DNA of 24,338 bases from Nemertoderma westbladi (GCA_032718475.1 JAUCBJ010005887.1:1-24338); one strand, 5' to 3'. Shown: positions 9,761-20,273, counted from the first letter of the stretch. The notes: a model not told the origin generated them from the letters alone. Made by a program: numbers and translations.

Positions 9761-10568
9761 TAGGGTTCGACCGGAGCAATTTTTTTTGCCGGAGCCGGGT
9801 ACCGGACCGGAGCAACCTAAAAGTGCCGGAGCCGGGGCCGGAGCCGGACCGGAGCAACATTGTTTGTTATTTAGCCTTGAGTTTGCCGTAATTAATTTTG
9901 CAGATAGCTCAGCAGGCTGGCAGGGGGGGGGGGGGGGGGGGCTCTTTACTGCTTTACATAATCAATTAACGGATAGCATAGATCTGTAGATCTACAGACT
10001 GACAGACCTATACCTGTATAGGCCTACTGATTACTGATATAATTTAATCTTAATCTATAGGCCTATACCTGTATACGGTCATTCGGGTACGGCCTGACAG
10101 CCTGGCCGATGTACTAGCTAACGGGCAGACTGCAAGACTGGATATTGGGTTATTAAAGTTAGCAGTCTTGCAGTCTTGGGTAAGTGGAAGACTGTCAGAC
10201 TCAGTGACTCAGATAAAAGGACAATTCAACGGAAATAGGCCTACAGCTGTACAGCGAAAGACATAGTCAGACAACAGGACAATGCTACAGCAATAGGCCT
10301 ACAGCTGTACAGCGTTTAGCCTACGGCCATACTGCCACGCGTAATACAGTCGGCAGTACAGTCTGCCAGTAGACTTTGATCAGTTCGCAGACGGACGTCT
10401 GGTGTCTGGCTGTATGTTTGCCTTGCCTATCCATGTAGCTATGCATCGTGCAGCACAAATACTTTTTGCCGGAGCTCCTGCACCTAATTTGACCGGAGCC
10501 GGACCGGAGCCGGACATGCCAAGTCCGGCCGGAGCCGGAGCCGGAGCCGGAGCTCCGGTCGAACCCTA
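9761..10568. mobile_element. Non-autonomous hAT-like element, 808 bp
   Basis: The terminal inverted repeats are 16 bp and perfect (TAGGGTTCGACCGGAG and its reverse complement). They are flanked by a perfect 8-bp duplication, ATGATAGT (9753-9760 and 10569-10576). An 8-bp duplication and YAGGG-type ends are typical of hAT transposons. Just inside both ends are inverted arrays of GCCGGA/GGAGCC hexamers, like the subterminal repeats hAT transposases bind. The interior has a G19 run (9923-9941) and two exact 23-bp copies of AATAGGCCTACAGCTGTACA plus GCG (10234-10256 and 10292-10314). No transposase is present, so it would depend on one elsewhere. Confidence 0.85.
9923..9941 (+). repeat. Poly(G) tract, 19 nt, within the hAT-like element
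   Basis: Uninterrupted run of G after GGCTGGCA. Length may be unreliable. Confidence 0.9.
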
Positions 10569-10898
10569 ATGATAGTTATCCCAACGATGAGATTCTAATT
10601 CTCAAATTAATTTATACAGAATTTTATGGCGATTCTAATGGCATAATTTTTAGAATGCCAATGTTAAAATTTCACTGCCGGTTTTCAAATGAAATTTAGC
10701 ATTGTTTTCTATGGAGAGATTTCACTCTGAGAGCGTTTTCCGCGGACACATTCTGGCTGTAAATTGGACATATTGTGACCAGTGTTCCTGACTGTAGAGC
10801 CTATTGCATTTTGCATTATATTGTATTATACGAACTGTAGCCTATTTCTATTTGTATGCCAGTCAAAATCTACATGAATCAAAGTTCTGTCAATCAGC

Positions 10899-11492
10899 GG
10901 TCCTATGAATTACCCAAAAAAACACAAAATTATCCAAAAATACACAAAAAACACAAAAATTTACCCAAAAAAAACACAAAAAACACAATAAAACACAAAA
11001 AAACACAATATTACCCAAAAAGACAAACATAATTTATATCCTATATGGTTGGAAAAATAAGACTGTAGCCTAAACCTGTGTTGTGTGTTCTTTGGTTATC
11101 GTTTATTGTTTTGGTTAGAAAAGCCTGCTACTGTAACCTGCTCCATTCCATTAATTAAGAAATCTGATTTTGTATGCTGTCTGGCAGTCTGGGTGGGTAG
11201 GCTTACCGGTAAACCGGTGGCAGTAAGTCATTAAAGGAATCTTCAAATGAACAAAATGTAATATTTTGAAAAAGTGAAAACTGAAAAGTGAAACTCTTCT
11301 TACAATTTACCTAGCCTAAATCTTATTGTACCGGTAGATACATTGTTTATGAAAAACATTTTTTTTGTCTTTTTGGGTAGTTTTTTGGGTAATATTGTGT
11401 TTTTTTGTGTATTTTTTTGTGTTTTTTTTGTGTATTTTTGTGTTTTTTTGTGTATTTTTTTTTTTGTGTTTTTTTGGGTAATTCGTAGGACC
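10899..11492. mobile_element. 594-bp foldback element with AAAAACAC-rich arms
   Basis: The left arm (10899 to about 11031) begins GGTCCTATGAATTACCC and continues as A-rich CACAAAAA repeats with interspersed ACCCAAAAA. The right arm (about 11354-11492) is its reverse complement and ends GGGTAATTCGTAGGACC, one mismatch over the 17-bp terminus. The centre of about 320 bp has no recognisable gene. The head resembles GGTCCGACGAATT at 9040 and 13214. No clear target duplication was found. Confidence 0.75.
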
Positions 11493-11689
11493 CGTCTATC
11501 ATTTCATACTGACCACAGAACCAAGGCCGCTAGTGATTGACACTGTAGCGGAGCGGCGCATATTTCGGTGCCGTTGCATTTGCTTACAATTAATTATATT
11601 TCTGTATTTGTATAGGCCTACAAGTGTAGTGCAGTAGTGTAGTGTAGTGTATAGGCCTACTACACTGGTATACACGTTTGACGTTTTGT

Positions 11690-11815
11690 AGGCCTATGAG
11701 TTTCTCACTCATTTGTACTATTTTTGCACTCTTTTGTACTATTCAGCTATTTTTGCACTTTACTGTTTATTGTATGTACTCTTTTGTACTACGGTATATT
11801 GTACTACAGTAAGCA
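11690..11815 (-). repeat. Reversed AGTACAAAA-type array
   Basis: Read on the minus strand this gives AGTACAAAAGAGTACATACA, then AATAGTACAAAAGAGTGCAA and ends GAGTGAGAAACTC. This matches the right part of the array at 9040-9130, including the GAGTGAGAAAC boundary. It lacks the GGTCC head. Confidence 0.55.
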
Positions 11816-12224
11816 GAGAGCCGACGTACTAGTATGTCACTCAAAAGCTCCCTATTGCCAGATGGCTGCCAATTATTTACAGCTCACTGGACTCTACATA
11901 CATACCAGTACCATTGACACAATATTTAATTGTGCCTTTTAAAATGAATGTTTATGTGAAATAAAGAGTGTATTAAACTAAACTAAACTAAACACAACAG
12001 CAACAGACTAACCAACCAACTAATAGACTACCGAATCCACAGCCCATACTCTGATACTGCAATACTAGTGGCAAGCCAAGTAGAGTAGCCTACAACGCCG
12101 TGGGGGTTCGGATATTACCCAGTAAGCTTAGCCTACTATAACAAACTGCAGAACTTTATTTAGCTCAACAGCTGTAGTTTCATAAGGCTGTAAGGCTGTA
12201 CTAAAAAAATAAAATTAGATTCGT

Positions 12225-12355
12225 CATTGTTCATAATTAGCACATTAAAGCTTTTACGGCCCTCGTCTGCTCGTTCTATTATTTCACTTACTGTCGCTAG
12301 GGAAACAAAATTACTCGTGCTGTAACGCTATAAAAGTTCTATTTTATGAACAATG
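12225..12355. mobile_element. 131-bp MITE-like element, copy 2
   Basis: The ends CATTGTTCATAATTAGCAC and TTCTATTTTATGAACAATG are diverged inverted repeats, as in the copy at 5583-5678. Shared interior blocks are TTAAAGCTTT-ACGGCC and CGCTATAAAA/CGCTATAAAG. The extra 35 bp is internal, so the two copies differ by an indel in the loop. Confidence 0.65.
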
Positions 12356-12437
12356 AAGTATATATAGTTAATATTATTAAACTATCAACTATACCATCAG
12401 ACCATGGCATGACCGATGACCGCAATACTCAATTAGA

Positions 12438-12563
12438 TAATATGTAAGGTAAAGTAAGGTTAATTAGGCTACTTTATTAGGTAATATGTAAGGTTAATTA
12501 CTTTATTGGCTAATATGTTATGTAAGTTTATTACTTTATTATGTAATATGTATAAGGTTAATT
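12438..12563 (+). repeat. AT-rich tandem repeat (TAATATGTAAGGTTAATTACTTTATT)
   Basis: About four degenerate units starting at 12438, 12482, 12511 and 12544, each 29 to 44 bp. The best conserved part is TAATATGTAAGGTTAATT. It appears to be a noncoding minisatellite. Confidence 0.6.
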
Positions 12564-12877
12564 GCCATCCATGTATTTAGATTATTCAATTATGAATATT
12601 TTCATAAGCCATGTGCCATGTCACAATGTCTATTGTCTATCAGTAGCAGCCAGCTTATGGCTTACTTATGAGAGAGGAAAAGTTACATCCAAAGCACAAA
12701 CAGATAACGCTGCATAATTTAACGCCTTTTAAACTTTAACACAAAATCAACTTATTATTACAACTTACAAACTTAACATAAGGTTAATTCAGCATCTACA
12801 GTTCACAGTTGTAATCCAGGCACAGCACCAAGCACCAAGGGGCGCCTCTATTTCAGTTATACCCAACCTCCCACAGA

Positions 12878-12975
12878 GCGGCTACATCACAAGAACACCT
12901 GCAAGCATTGCGGCTATATCACAAGAAAATCTGTCAAGCATTGCGGCTACATCACAAGAAAGTCTGTCAATCATT
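12878..12975 (+). repeat. Three-unit 32-33-bp minisatellite
   Basis: Units start GCGGCTAYATCACAAGAA at 12878, 12910 and 12943 and end in CAAGCATT or CAATCATT. Similarity is high, suggesting recent expansion. It lies about 1 kb upstream of the SMARCA4-like start codon. Confidence 0.75.
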
Positions 12976-13156
12976 TATCAGAGCTGGAGAGGGTTAACTC
13001 CTTCAAATCATACTGAACAAAGCAGCCCGATAACGGAACTGCAATTGGCCAGCCAGTTGATATCCAGACCAGCCAGGTGCGGGCTGGTGTTTCTATGAAC
13101 TGGCTGGAAAAAAGTGAGATTTCATCTGGCTGCACAAAACCTCTAACTGGCTGACT

Positions 13157-13214
13157 GTACCTTACTGTACTATTTTGTATTTTTTTGTACTTTTTTGTAC
13201 AGATTCGTCGGACC
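13157..13214 (-). repeat. Reversed GGTCCGACGAAT head plus AGTACAAAA array
   Basis: On the minus strand it reads GGTCCGACGAATCTGTACAA followed by the same A-rich units as at 9040-9100, with one difference in the head region. It is the inverted partner of that copy. Confidence 0.65.
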
Positions 13215-13446
13215 GCACTAGGCCTATAGGCAGATCTGCAGATAGGCGTAGCTGTATAAAATATAAAATACACTGGGCTGGCACCCTGCCGGGCACCGGG
13301 AGTGAGAACACACAAGTTAACCGGGGATGGATTTGCACAATGTTAAAATTGATAAATGCAGTCTGGGAGTGGTGAGTTTTCACTGGCAACTGGAGGGCAG
13401 GAGGGGGTTAAAATACACTTGCAGACTTGGGAATTTTAAGCGGGAA

Positions 13447-13463
13447 GGGGGGGGGGGGGGGGG
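13447..13463 (+). repeat. Poly(G) tract, 17 nt
   Basis: Run of G after CGGGAA, followed by TGAGGGT. It lies about 510 bp upstream of the start codon on the coding strand. Confidence 0.9.
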
Positions 13464-13529
13464 TGAGGGTGATTTTGCATACTGGCATAGCTGCATGGGG
13501 AGTGAATATAATATACATACCACACCGTT

Positions 13530-13596
13530 ACCGGCTGACCGGTACCGTACCTTTATTCATGTATTCTTAATAACGGTACCGGACCGGTCTGCCGGT
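13530..13596. repeat. ACCGGT-rich inverted repeat
   Basis: ACCGGCTGACCGGTACCGT (13530-13548) pairs with 13573-13596 in reverse complement, with a 5-bp insertion in the right arm. More TACCGGTACCGG palindromes follow to about 13616. The motif CCGGTA also occurs just before the start codon and near 13706 and 13829. It could be a small hairpin element or a simple local expansion. Confidence 0.55.
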
Positions 13597-13971
13597 ATAT
13601 TGTACCGGTACCGGTACTGTATTATAGGCATACTATACCATAGCATAGACTGACTAACCACTAACAGAGCAAATAATTTAAATTAGAAATGATATAGGCC
13701 CCTACCGGTATATATTTTTTATAAATTATTTAGGCCTAAAGCAGTAGCCTAAAGTAAATTAATTGGTGTCAGTGCTCAATATCTGAATATAGGCCTATCT
13801 ATATATGCTGATGCTCTGGCTAGCAGTACCCGGTACAGAAATTCTTCATGTTTGCTATTGAAGTGTGCTGAAGTGAGTTGAGTTGGGAAAATTGATTAAG
13901 CTGGGAGGAATATATTACATGTTAACTTTTCGCATACATAGAGGTATTTAATCGTACTAATAAATACCGGT

Positions 13972-16900
13972 ATGTCTTCCAATAATGAGACTATACAAGA
14001 TGGAGGAGGACAGCAACAAATGAACATCCATCATACAAATTCACCAAGTACAATGACGGTTAGCCATAGTGGTGGTGTTGCAACTGGATACCAACAAGTT
14101 GGAGCATCTCAAATGAATCATGGTCAGGTACAAAATTATCATCCCGGCCTTCCGCAATCTGGTGGATCTGCATTCCCAGTACAACATCAAGGGAATACTC
14201 CACCAATGCAACCACCTCCAACACATACCGGTAGTCATTCTGGCCTTGGTTCGGCCATACCATATCCTCCTTCATCTCACCAACAGCAACAATACCAACC
14301 TGGGCCTGGGCTTTTCCATCATACCCAAAGTGAATCGTACCAGGTCACACATTCGTCTTCTCATCAACAGCAGCTCAATGCGCCTTCTAGCAATGCTACA
14401 AACATGCCACAGAAAGTTCACCAACATCCCATGGCCCCTCCACAACAGCTACCAGCAGTTGCCATGCCGTCATCTCAGAGCAGCTTGCAACAACTGTCAC
14501 ATCCTGGTAGTTTATCGCAGTCGCATCCTCCGGCCACTGGGCAGCATCATAATAGCCAACAATTGCAACAGGCTGCTACTTCACTTCAACAACTTACCAG
14601 TGGAGTTCCAACAAGACATCCTAGTGGTATGCAACCTTTTGCTGCAAGCACAATGCAGCCGCAACATCAGGGAGCCACTGTAATGCCCACAGGTAGCATG
14701 CCACAACCACACCCTGGAGGCATTCAACATTCACAACCCGGAAGCATGCAACCACCACATCCTGGAAGTATGCAACAACCGCACTCAGCTGGTGGTATGC
14801 AACTGCAACAAGCACACCCTGGTGGTATACAAATGCAACAACCACATCAAGGAGGCATGCAGCAACCTCACCCTGCGGGTATGCAACTGCAACAACCACA
14901 CCTTGGAAGCACACCACAACCACACCCTGCTGGCATTCAACAACCACATCCTGGTGGCATGCAACAACAGCACATTGTTAGCATGCAGCAGCCTCATCTT
15001 GGAGTCATTCAACAACCACATCCTAGAGGTATGCAGCAATCACACCCTGGAAACATGCAACTCCATCCAGGAAACCCTCAACAGCTCCATCAGGGAAACA
15101 TGCAACTGTCTCTTCAAGGGAGCCCCCAGCAACCTCAACAAGGGTCCACGCTCCAGCAACATGTCCAATCATCCCATCCAGGTGGCATGCAACAGACACA
15201 TCCAGGGAGTATACAACAATCTCAACAAGGGAGCATGATACACCCAGGCAGCACCCAACAACCTCATACAGGAAGTATTCAACACCTTAATCAAGGAACC
15301 ATGCAATCGTCGAATCATGGAGCTATGCATCAACCCCAACCAGTCTCCTTGCAGCAAAGTCACCAAAGTGGCTTTCAACAACCACATCCAGGGGGCATGC
15401 AACAATCTCAAACAGCAAGCATGCCCCATCCAGGAAGCTTTCAACAACCACATGCGGGAAATATGCAATCAACCGGTTCCCATCAGGGGGCTATGCACCA
15501 ACCTCAGTCGGTTCCCATGCAACAAACATCGCTAGGCATGCAGCAGCCCGGAGGGGCGCAACAACAACCAGCGGGAATGCAGCAGCAGCACCCCGGAGGA
15601 ATCCAACCTTCACATCTGGGTTCCATGCAGCCCTTTACACAGCAGCACCAACCACCCCAATCCCAGCAACAAGGTTACAAGACAATTCCTCAACAATTGC
15701 CACCCAGTTCTTTAGGACAAGGCTATGCCAATCCCCAGTACAACCAACAACCACCACCTCAGACTAATCAAGGCACTCTCACCAACCAACCACCCCCACA
15801 GTCAGATGGCGGTCATTTTCGTCCAGATGACCTACTCTACATACAAAATGCTATCGATCAGATGGGACAGCGAGGGTTGCATGATGACCCCCGTTACCGC
15901 CAGATGAAGCTAATGCTCAAAAGAGCTGAGTCTTCGGTAATGCAACTCCGGGGTTCTGTTCCTTTTACCTCCCGTAGTCAGTTACCTCCCCCTCAATCCG
16001 CACCGACTGACACGGCAGAGCGCCAGGGCTTTTCTCCAGCCCAGGTCGGCCAATTTCGCGCTCAGGTTTTCGCTTATAAAAATTTGTCGCGGAATATCCC
16101 TCTTACGGACCACCTTCTATCAGCTGTCCATGGACGAACTCGCCAGTTTCCTGCGGCTCCTGCTCCCCAAACATCACAGACCTCGTCTCAACAAAATAAA
16201 CCTCAGATTAAACCCACCGCAGCTATGGTCCAAGGCGCCCACCAACAACCTACGATAACTTCAGTCCTTCCGAAACCCAGTCGTTTAGCTCCAGTAGCGA
16301 AACCAACTGGTTTAGATCCTCACGAAATCATGTCTGAGCGCGAGAATCGAGTTCAAAACAGAATCGCAGCGCGAATAAAAGAATTGAGCGTTCTTCCAGT
16401 CGCTGTGGGCGACCAAACCAAAATGCGTTCTGTTATTGAATTGCGTTCTTTGAGATTGCTCAACTTCCAGAAACAGCTGCGCCGTGAATTTTTACAATGC
16501 TTCCGACGCGATACAACTCTAGAAACAGCTTTTAATTCTCGGATGTACAAACGCGCGAAACGTCAAACGTTGAAAGAAGCACGGCTCACGGAAAAATACG
16601 AGAAGCAGCAGAAACTCGAAGTCGAGCGGCGAAGACGTCAGAGACATTCAGAATTTCTCAACTCAGTTATCCAACACGCGAGAGATTTCAGAGAGTTTCA
16701 CAAACATGTGGCTTCGAAGACGGTTAAACTCTATCGAGCTGTAATGCTTCATCACATAAACGCAGAACGAGAGCAGAAGAAAGAGAACGAGAGAATTGAG
16801 AAAGAGAGAATGAGGCGATTAATGGCTGAGGATGAGGAAGGCTATAGGAAACTTATTGATCAGAAGAAAGATAGAAGATTAGCTTTCTTGTTGAGCCAAA

Positions 16901-18717
16901 CCGACGAATACATAAATAATTTGACAACTCTCGTGCAGAAACATAAACTCGACATGCAGAAAAAACGGCGAAAGAAGAAGAAGACACATTTGAAGCCAAC
17001 TGCAGATACTGGAGTGGATGAAAGTAGTCAGTTCAGTGACCTCACTGTCACCGTCATGGAGACTGCTACAGGGCAGATCCTCTCTAATGAAGACGCGCCC
17101 AAGGCTTCCGAGGTGGATGCCTGGTTGATTGAGCACGATGGTTGGCAGGTTGCTCCGCGCGATGAAGGGGACAGCGAGGAGAGCTCTGGCCCGGACGGGG
17201 AGGGTGATGACGACGATGATGACGATCCTGATACCACGGAACTCCCCAAGTTCTCCCTTCCGTATGGATCGTCTGTGATGGACGGCCCTGCTGACGACGA
17301 TAAGACGCAGGCTGAGCGCGACAAGGAGATAATATCTCGAGCCCGGAAGACAGTAGATGACGACGAGTACAAACTAACTCCTGCGCTTATCAACAACTAC
17401 TACAACTTCATTCACAGTATCCGCGAGCCAGTAACCCAGCAGCCATCCCGCTTAATTGGTGGAACACTCAAGGAATACCAGATTAAGGGACTCGAATGGA
17501 TGGTCAGTCTATTCAATAACAATCTCAATGGAATTCTTGCGGACGAGATGGGTCTGGGTAAGACCATCCAAACCATCGCTTTGGTCATCTACATGGCTGA
17601 AATGAAGCGAATTAACGGGCCTTATCTCATCATAGTGCCGTTGTCCACACTGTCCAACTGGATTCTAGAATTCGATAAATGGACCGTCAACCTCAATGTC
17701 ATCCCTTATAAGGGCAGCCCCAATGCCCGCCGCAGTATTCAACCGATTCTTCGCTCCGGCAAGTTCAACGTAGTTGTTACAACCTACGAGTACATCATGA
17801 AGGATAAAGCAGTGCTCGCCAAGATACGTTGGAAGTACTTGATCGTAGACGAAGGCCATCGTATGAAGAACCACCACTGTAAACTAACGCAGATACTTAA
17901 CACCCACTACATCGCACACAATAGGATTCTACTCACTGGGACGCCTTTGCAGAACAAACTCCCTGAGTTGTGGGCGCTGCTTAATTTCCTTTTACCTGCG
18001 ATATTTAAATCCTGTAACACATTCGAGCAGTGGTTCAACGCGCCATTCGCCAACACCAGCGAGAAAGTAGAACTCAATGAGGAGGAGACCATCCTCATTA
18101 TACGTCGACTCCATAAAGTACTCAGACCGTTCCTTCTGAGACGTTTAAAGAAAGAGGTTGAAGCCCAGCTTCCCGAGAAGGTTGAGTACGTTGTTAAATG
18201 CGACATGTCTGGTCTACAGCGGAACATTTACAAGCATATGCAACGGAAAGGGATTCTGTTAACAGACGGATCTGAGCGGAAACAGGAAGATAAGAAGGGG
18301 CGTGGAGGACAGCGGATACTCTCCAACACAATAATGCAGCTTCGCAAGATCTGCAACCATCCCTTCGTGTTCCAGACCATCGAGGCCAACTTCGCTAAGA
18401 GAATGGGTTCCACCACCGGACAGGTTCCGCTCGGTCCCATCTACTTCCGAACCTCTGGTAAGTTCGAGCTGCTCGATCGAATCCTCCCTAAACTCAAGCG
18501 AATGGGACACAAGGTTCTCATCTTCTCCCAGATGACGGCCGTTATGAACGTGATGGAGGACTACTTTACCTGGAGGGACTTTAAGTATCTCCGACTCGAT
18601 GGGTCTACGAAGTCAGACGACCGCGGCGAGTTACTCACTAAGTTCTGCAGTAAGGAGATGAATTACTTTGTGTTTCTATTATCAACTCGAGCCGGAGGGT
18701 TGGGTTTGAATTTGCAG
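13972..18717 (+). CDS. SMARCA4: SMARCA4/brahma-like SWI/SNF ATPase, exon 1 (residues 1-1582)
   Basis: This is the ATP-dependent motor of a BAF/PBAF-type nucleosome remodelling complex in the nucleus. Domains in order: a Q/H/P/G/M-rich N-terminus dominated by octapeptides (213-552); the DDPRY motif (638-642) found before QLQ in this family; QLQ (687-722); HSA (about 864-935), which binds actin-related proteins; BRK (about 1022-1063); an acidic tract (1064-1090); and the Snf2 ATPase. Visible motifs are Walker A DEMGLGKT (1191-1198), DEGH (1293-1296), LTGTPLQN (1321-1328) and motif [13 protein letters not shown] (1571-1582). The domain order and BRK exclude ISWI, CHD and INO80 types; paralogue level (SMARCA2 or SMARCA4) cannot be resolved and an invertebrate gene would usually be called brm. 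The ATG is chosen because an in-frame stop lies 33 bp upstream. The exon ends at CAG|GTAAGC, phase 0. If the intron were retained, the frame would stop at 18744 without motif VI. Confidence 0.95.
14608..15627 (+). repeat. Coding octapeptide array, consensus QQPHPGGM (24-bp unit)
   Basis: Residues about 213-552 are a run of some 40 units, mostly 8 residues, with occasional 6-, 7-, 9- or 10-residue units. Examples are [40 protein letters not shown] and QQTHPGSI. The last position is usually M or I, and HPG or HQG forms the centre. BRM-family N-termini are normally P/Q/G/M-rich and disordered, but an ordered octad array of this length is not something I associate with them. It probably serves as a multivalent disordered interaction region; this is inference. 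Confidence 0.85.
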
Positions 18718-18814
18718 GTAAGCCAATTCGCAGCCACAAAGTAATTAATTTTAGGCTCATTTAATTCCTTTTTTATAATTTGTGAATGTGACCCCTTTTC
18801 AAAACTAACTATTT

Positions 18815-18958
18815 ATTGTACGGTCAATATAATATGCTTTATTTACCGTTCGTCCCGAGATCTGTTCGGCCTATTTACCGACTGAGCTCAGCGAGTGATG
18901 TAAATAAGTCAGATCGAGGGATGAAAAGGTAAATAACGTGTTTTATTTATCGTACAAT
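18815..18958. repeat. Intronic imperfect palindrome, 144 bp (ATTGTACG ... CGTACAAT)
   Basis: The outer 8-bp arms are perfect. Inside, TTATTTACC (18839-18847) pairs with GGTAAATAA (18928-18936), GATCTG pairs with CAGATC, and TATTTAC pairs with GTAAATA. This is a MITE-like hairpin, sharing its GGTAAATAA motif with the smaller hairpin at 19419-19455. Confidence 0.6.
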
Positions 18959-19084
18959 ATGTAATTTTATTGTTAAAATCATATTTTTTGTTATAATTAT
19001 TAAAAGATATCATTGTTTAATAAGTAATTAAACATTACACCAGTCGCACCGCAATATGCACCGCACCAGTCGCATACCAATGGA

Positions 19085-19290
19085 AAGGTGTCGTTACAAG
19101 GATTACAAATTTCTAAATTTTTAAGTACCTATTAATGTCGTTGAGAAATAGCTGAGATATGGTTGAGTTCAAAAAGTCCAGGTATTTGCATCCGTTACAG
19201 TTTGAAGGGCAGGCCATTTATTACATTTATATAATAAATACACAATATTATGGAACATGAAGAAGATTATTAATAATTAGTAATCTTCTA
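19085..19290 (+). repeat. Dispersed repeat copy, diverged, in intron
   Basis: Shares ACAAGGATTACAAATTT, GTCGTTGAGAAATAGCTGAG, GGCCATTTATT, AATAAATACACAATATTATG and GGAACAT with the copies at 5942-6130 and 21525-21700. It is the most diverged of the longer copies. Confidence 0.55.
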
Positions 19291-19418
19291 GAAATTATTA
19301 CTTGATGTAATTGTACTAGTTAAATAAATATAATGCCCCAGAATAGTATTTATTGCAGTACAAAGTTGACTGGTTGAAGATCAATAATCCCCATTTTCCG
19401 AGGTAAATAATGCAAATC

Positions 19419-19455
19419 TTATTTACCGCTAGCCCATTGACTGAGCGGTAAATAA
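19419..19455. repeat. Perfect 11-bp hairpin TTATTTACCGC / GCGGTAAATAA
   Basis: The arms at 19419-19429 and 19445-19455 are exact reverse complements around a 15-nt loop. Another GGTAAATAA lies just to the left at 19402-19410. Confidence 0.65.
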
Positions 19456-20273
19456 TGTAAATTTTAACAATAAAAACGTTTTATTCGAAATCGATCCGTA
19501 ATGTTATTGTTTTTTTTTTTATAAAATTACATACATACTCATTGCCAAGTATTTCACAGTGTTTATTATTGTTGTCGCTTTATTTTCACTCATGTAATTG
19601 AAAACACAAGCAATTTATATGAATATACAATTTAATATTTAAACAATATATAATGATAATATTAATGAAATTAATTACACTAAATAAATAAACAAGAAAC
19701 AATCTGAAACAATCTCGACTTTCAATTCATCACACAATAACTATGCCAACTTTTCCAATCCTTTCTGTATCTCCTCTATTCTCTCTCCCTCACTACTCAC
19801 TTTCTCTCACACAGCTGATTAACTTAGATATACTATTATTGATAATATTAAATAATCACACTCACGCCTGAGCATTGAGATGCAGAATAATATTCGGGTT
19901 CAGGGTGAATAAAGTAAATTTGGTGTGTTCATGTCCGTTTGGTTACGGTATCGGTATATATTATTAATATTATTGTATCACTTCATATTAGATTTACCAA
20001 ATGCACATAAAATATATGTGTCAGTGCATATAGAAACCAGACGATTCCGAGAAAAAATAATTTTTGAGTAATGCATTGCATAAGAAGCGCATTTAAATTA
20101 GCTTTCCAATGCACCCACCCACATGTCATTGCGACCCACAGTTCAAAAGTTACGCAATAAATAGTGAAAGTATATGAAAGGAAAATTTTATAATAGTAAT
20201 TTTGAAACATTGATTTAAATGCTGGAAATCTCGGTTTTTAAATAGAAGTAAATCTAACTCTCTCTTTTCGTAT

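Larger units (their letters stand above)
9565..10794. mobile_element. Older inverted-repeat element interrupted by a hAT-like insertion
   Basis: The left end reads CAGTTAGGAACACTGGTCAC (9565-9584); the right end is its reverse complement with one change (10775-10794). Further paired blocks are TTTACAGCCAGAA and TGTCCGCG. TAGAG immediately flanks both ends (9560-9564 and 10795-10799), a possible 5-bp target duplication. Removing the nested hAT-like element and one copy of its duplicated target leaves about 414 bp with no coding capacity. The superfamily is uncertain. Confidence 0.65.
11816..12877. other. Intergenic DNA, no gene seen
   Basis: Apart from the MITE-like copy and the AT-rich tandem repeat listed separately, only short unsupported frames occur. 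A run of AAACT repeats lies near 11975-11993. Confidence 0.55.
13215..13971 (+). other. Upstream region and presumed 5' UTR of the SMARCA4-like gene
   Basis: This interval precedes the coding start and must hold at least part of the 5' UTR unless an upstream exon lies further left. No CpG island is visible. A TATAAAT lies near 13720, about 250 bp from the ATG, but nothing supports it as a TATA box. A donor-like GTGAGT (13873) and acceptor-like CATAG (13941) could bound a tiny 5' UTR intron; this is weak. An in-frame TAG at 13939 closes the coding frame upstream. Confidence 0.4.

Noticed and set aside
9504-9989. Open frames of 118 and 146 residues overlapping the hAT-like element
   Set aside because: They cross the element boundary and the poly(G) tract, have no transposase motifs, and owe their length to GC-rich GGAGCC repeats.
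11343-11540. Phe/Val-rich 65-residue frame resembling a membrane peptide
   Set aside because: It is the translation of the T-rich arm of the foldback at 10899-11492.
13873-13941. Possible 69-bp 5' UTR intron (GTGAGT ... CATAG)
   Set aside because: The acceptor has a poor pyrimidine tract and the intron would be very short; without transcripts it cannot be supported.
14041-15535. Open frames in other phases over the N-terminal octapeptide region, up to 187 residues
   Set aside because: Same cause: a 24-bp repeat free of stops in multiple frames. The SMARCA4-like frame has clear domain homology downstream; these have none.
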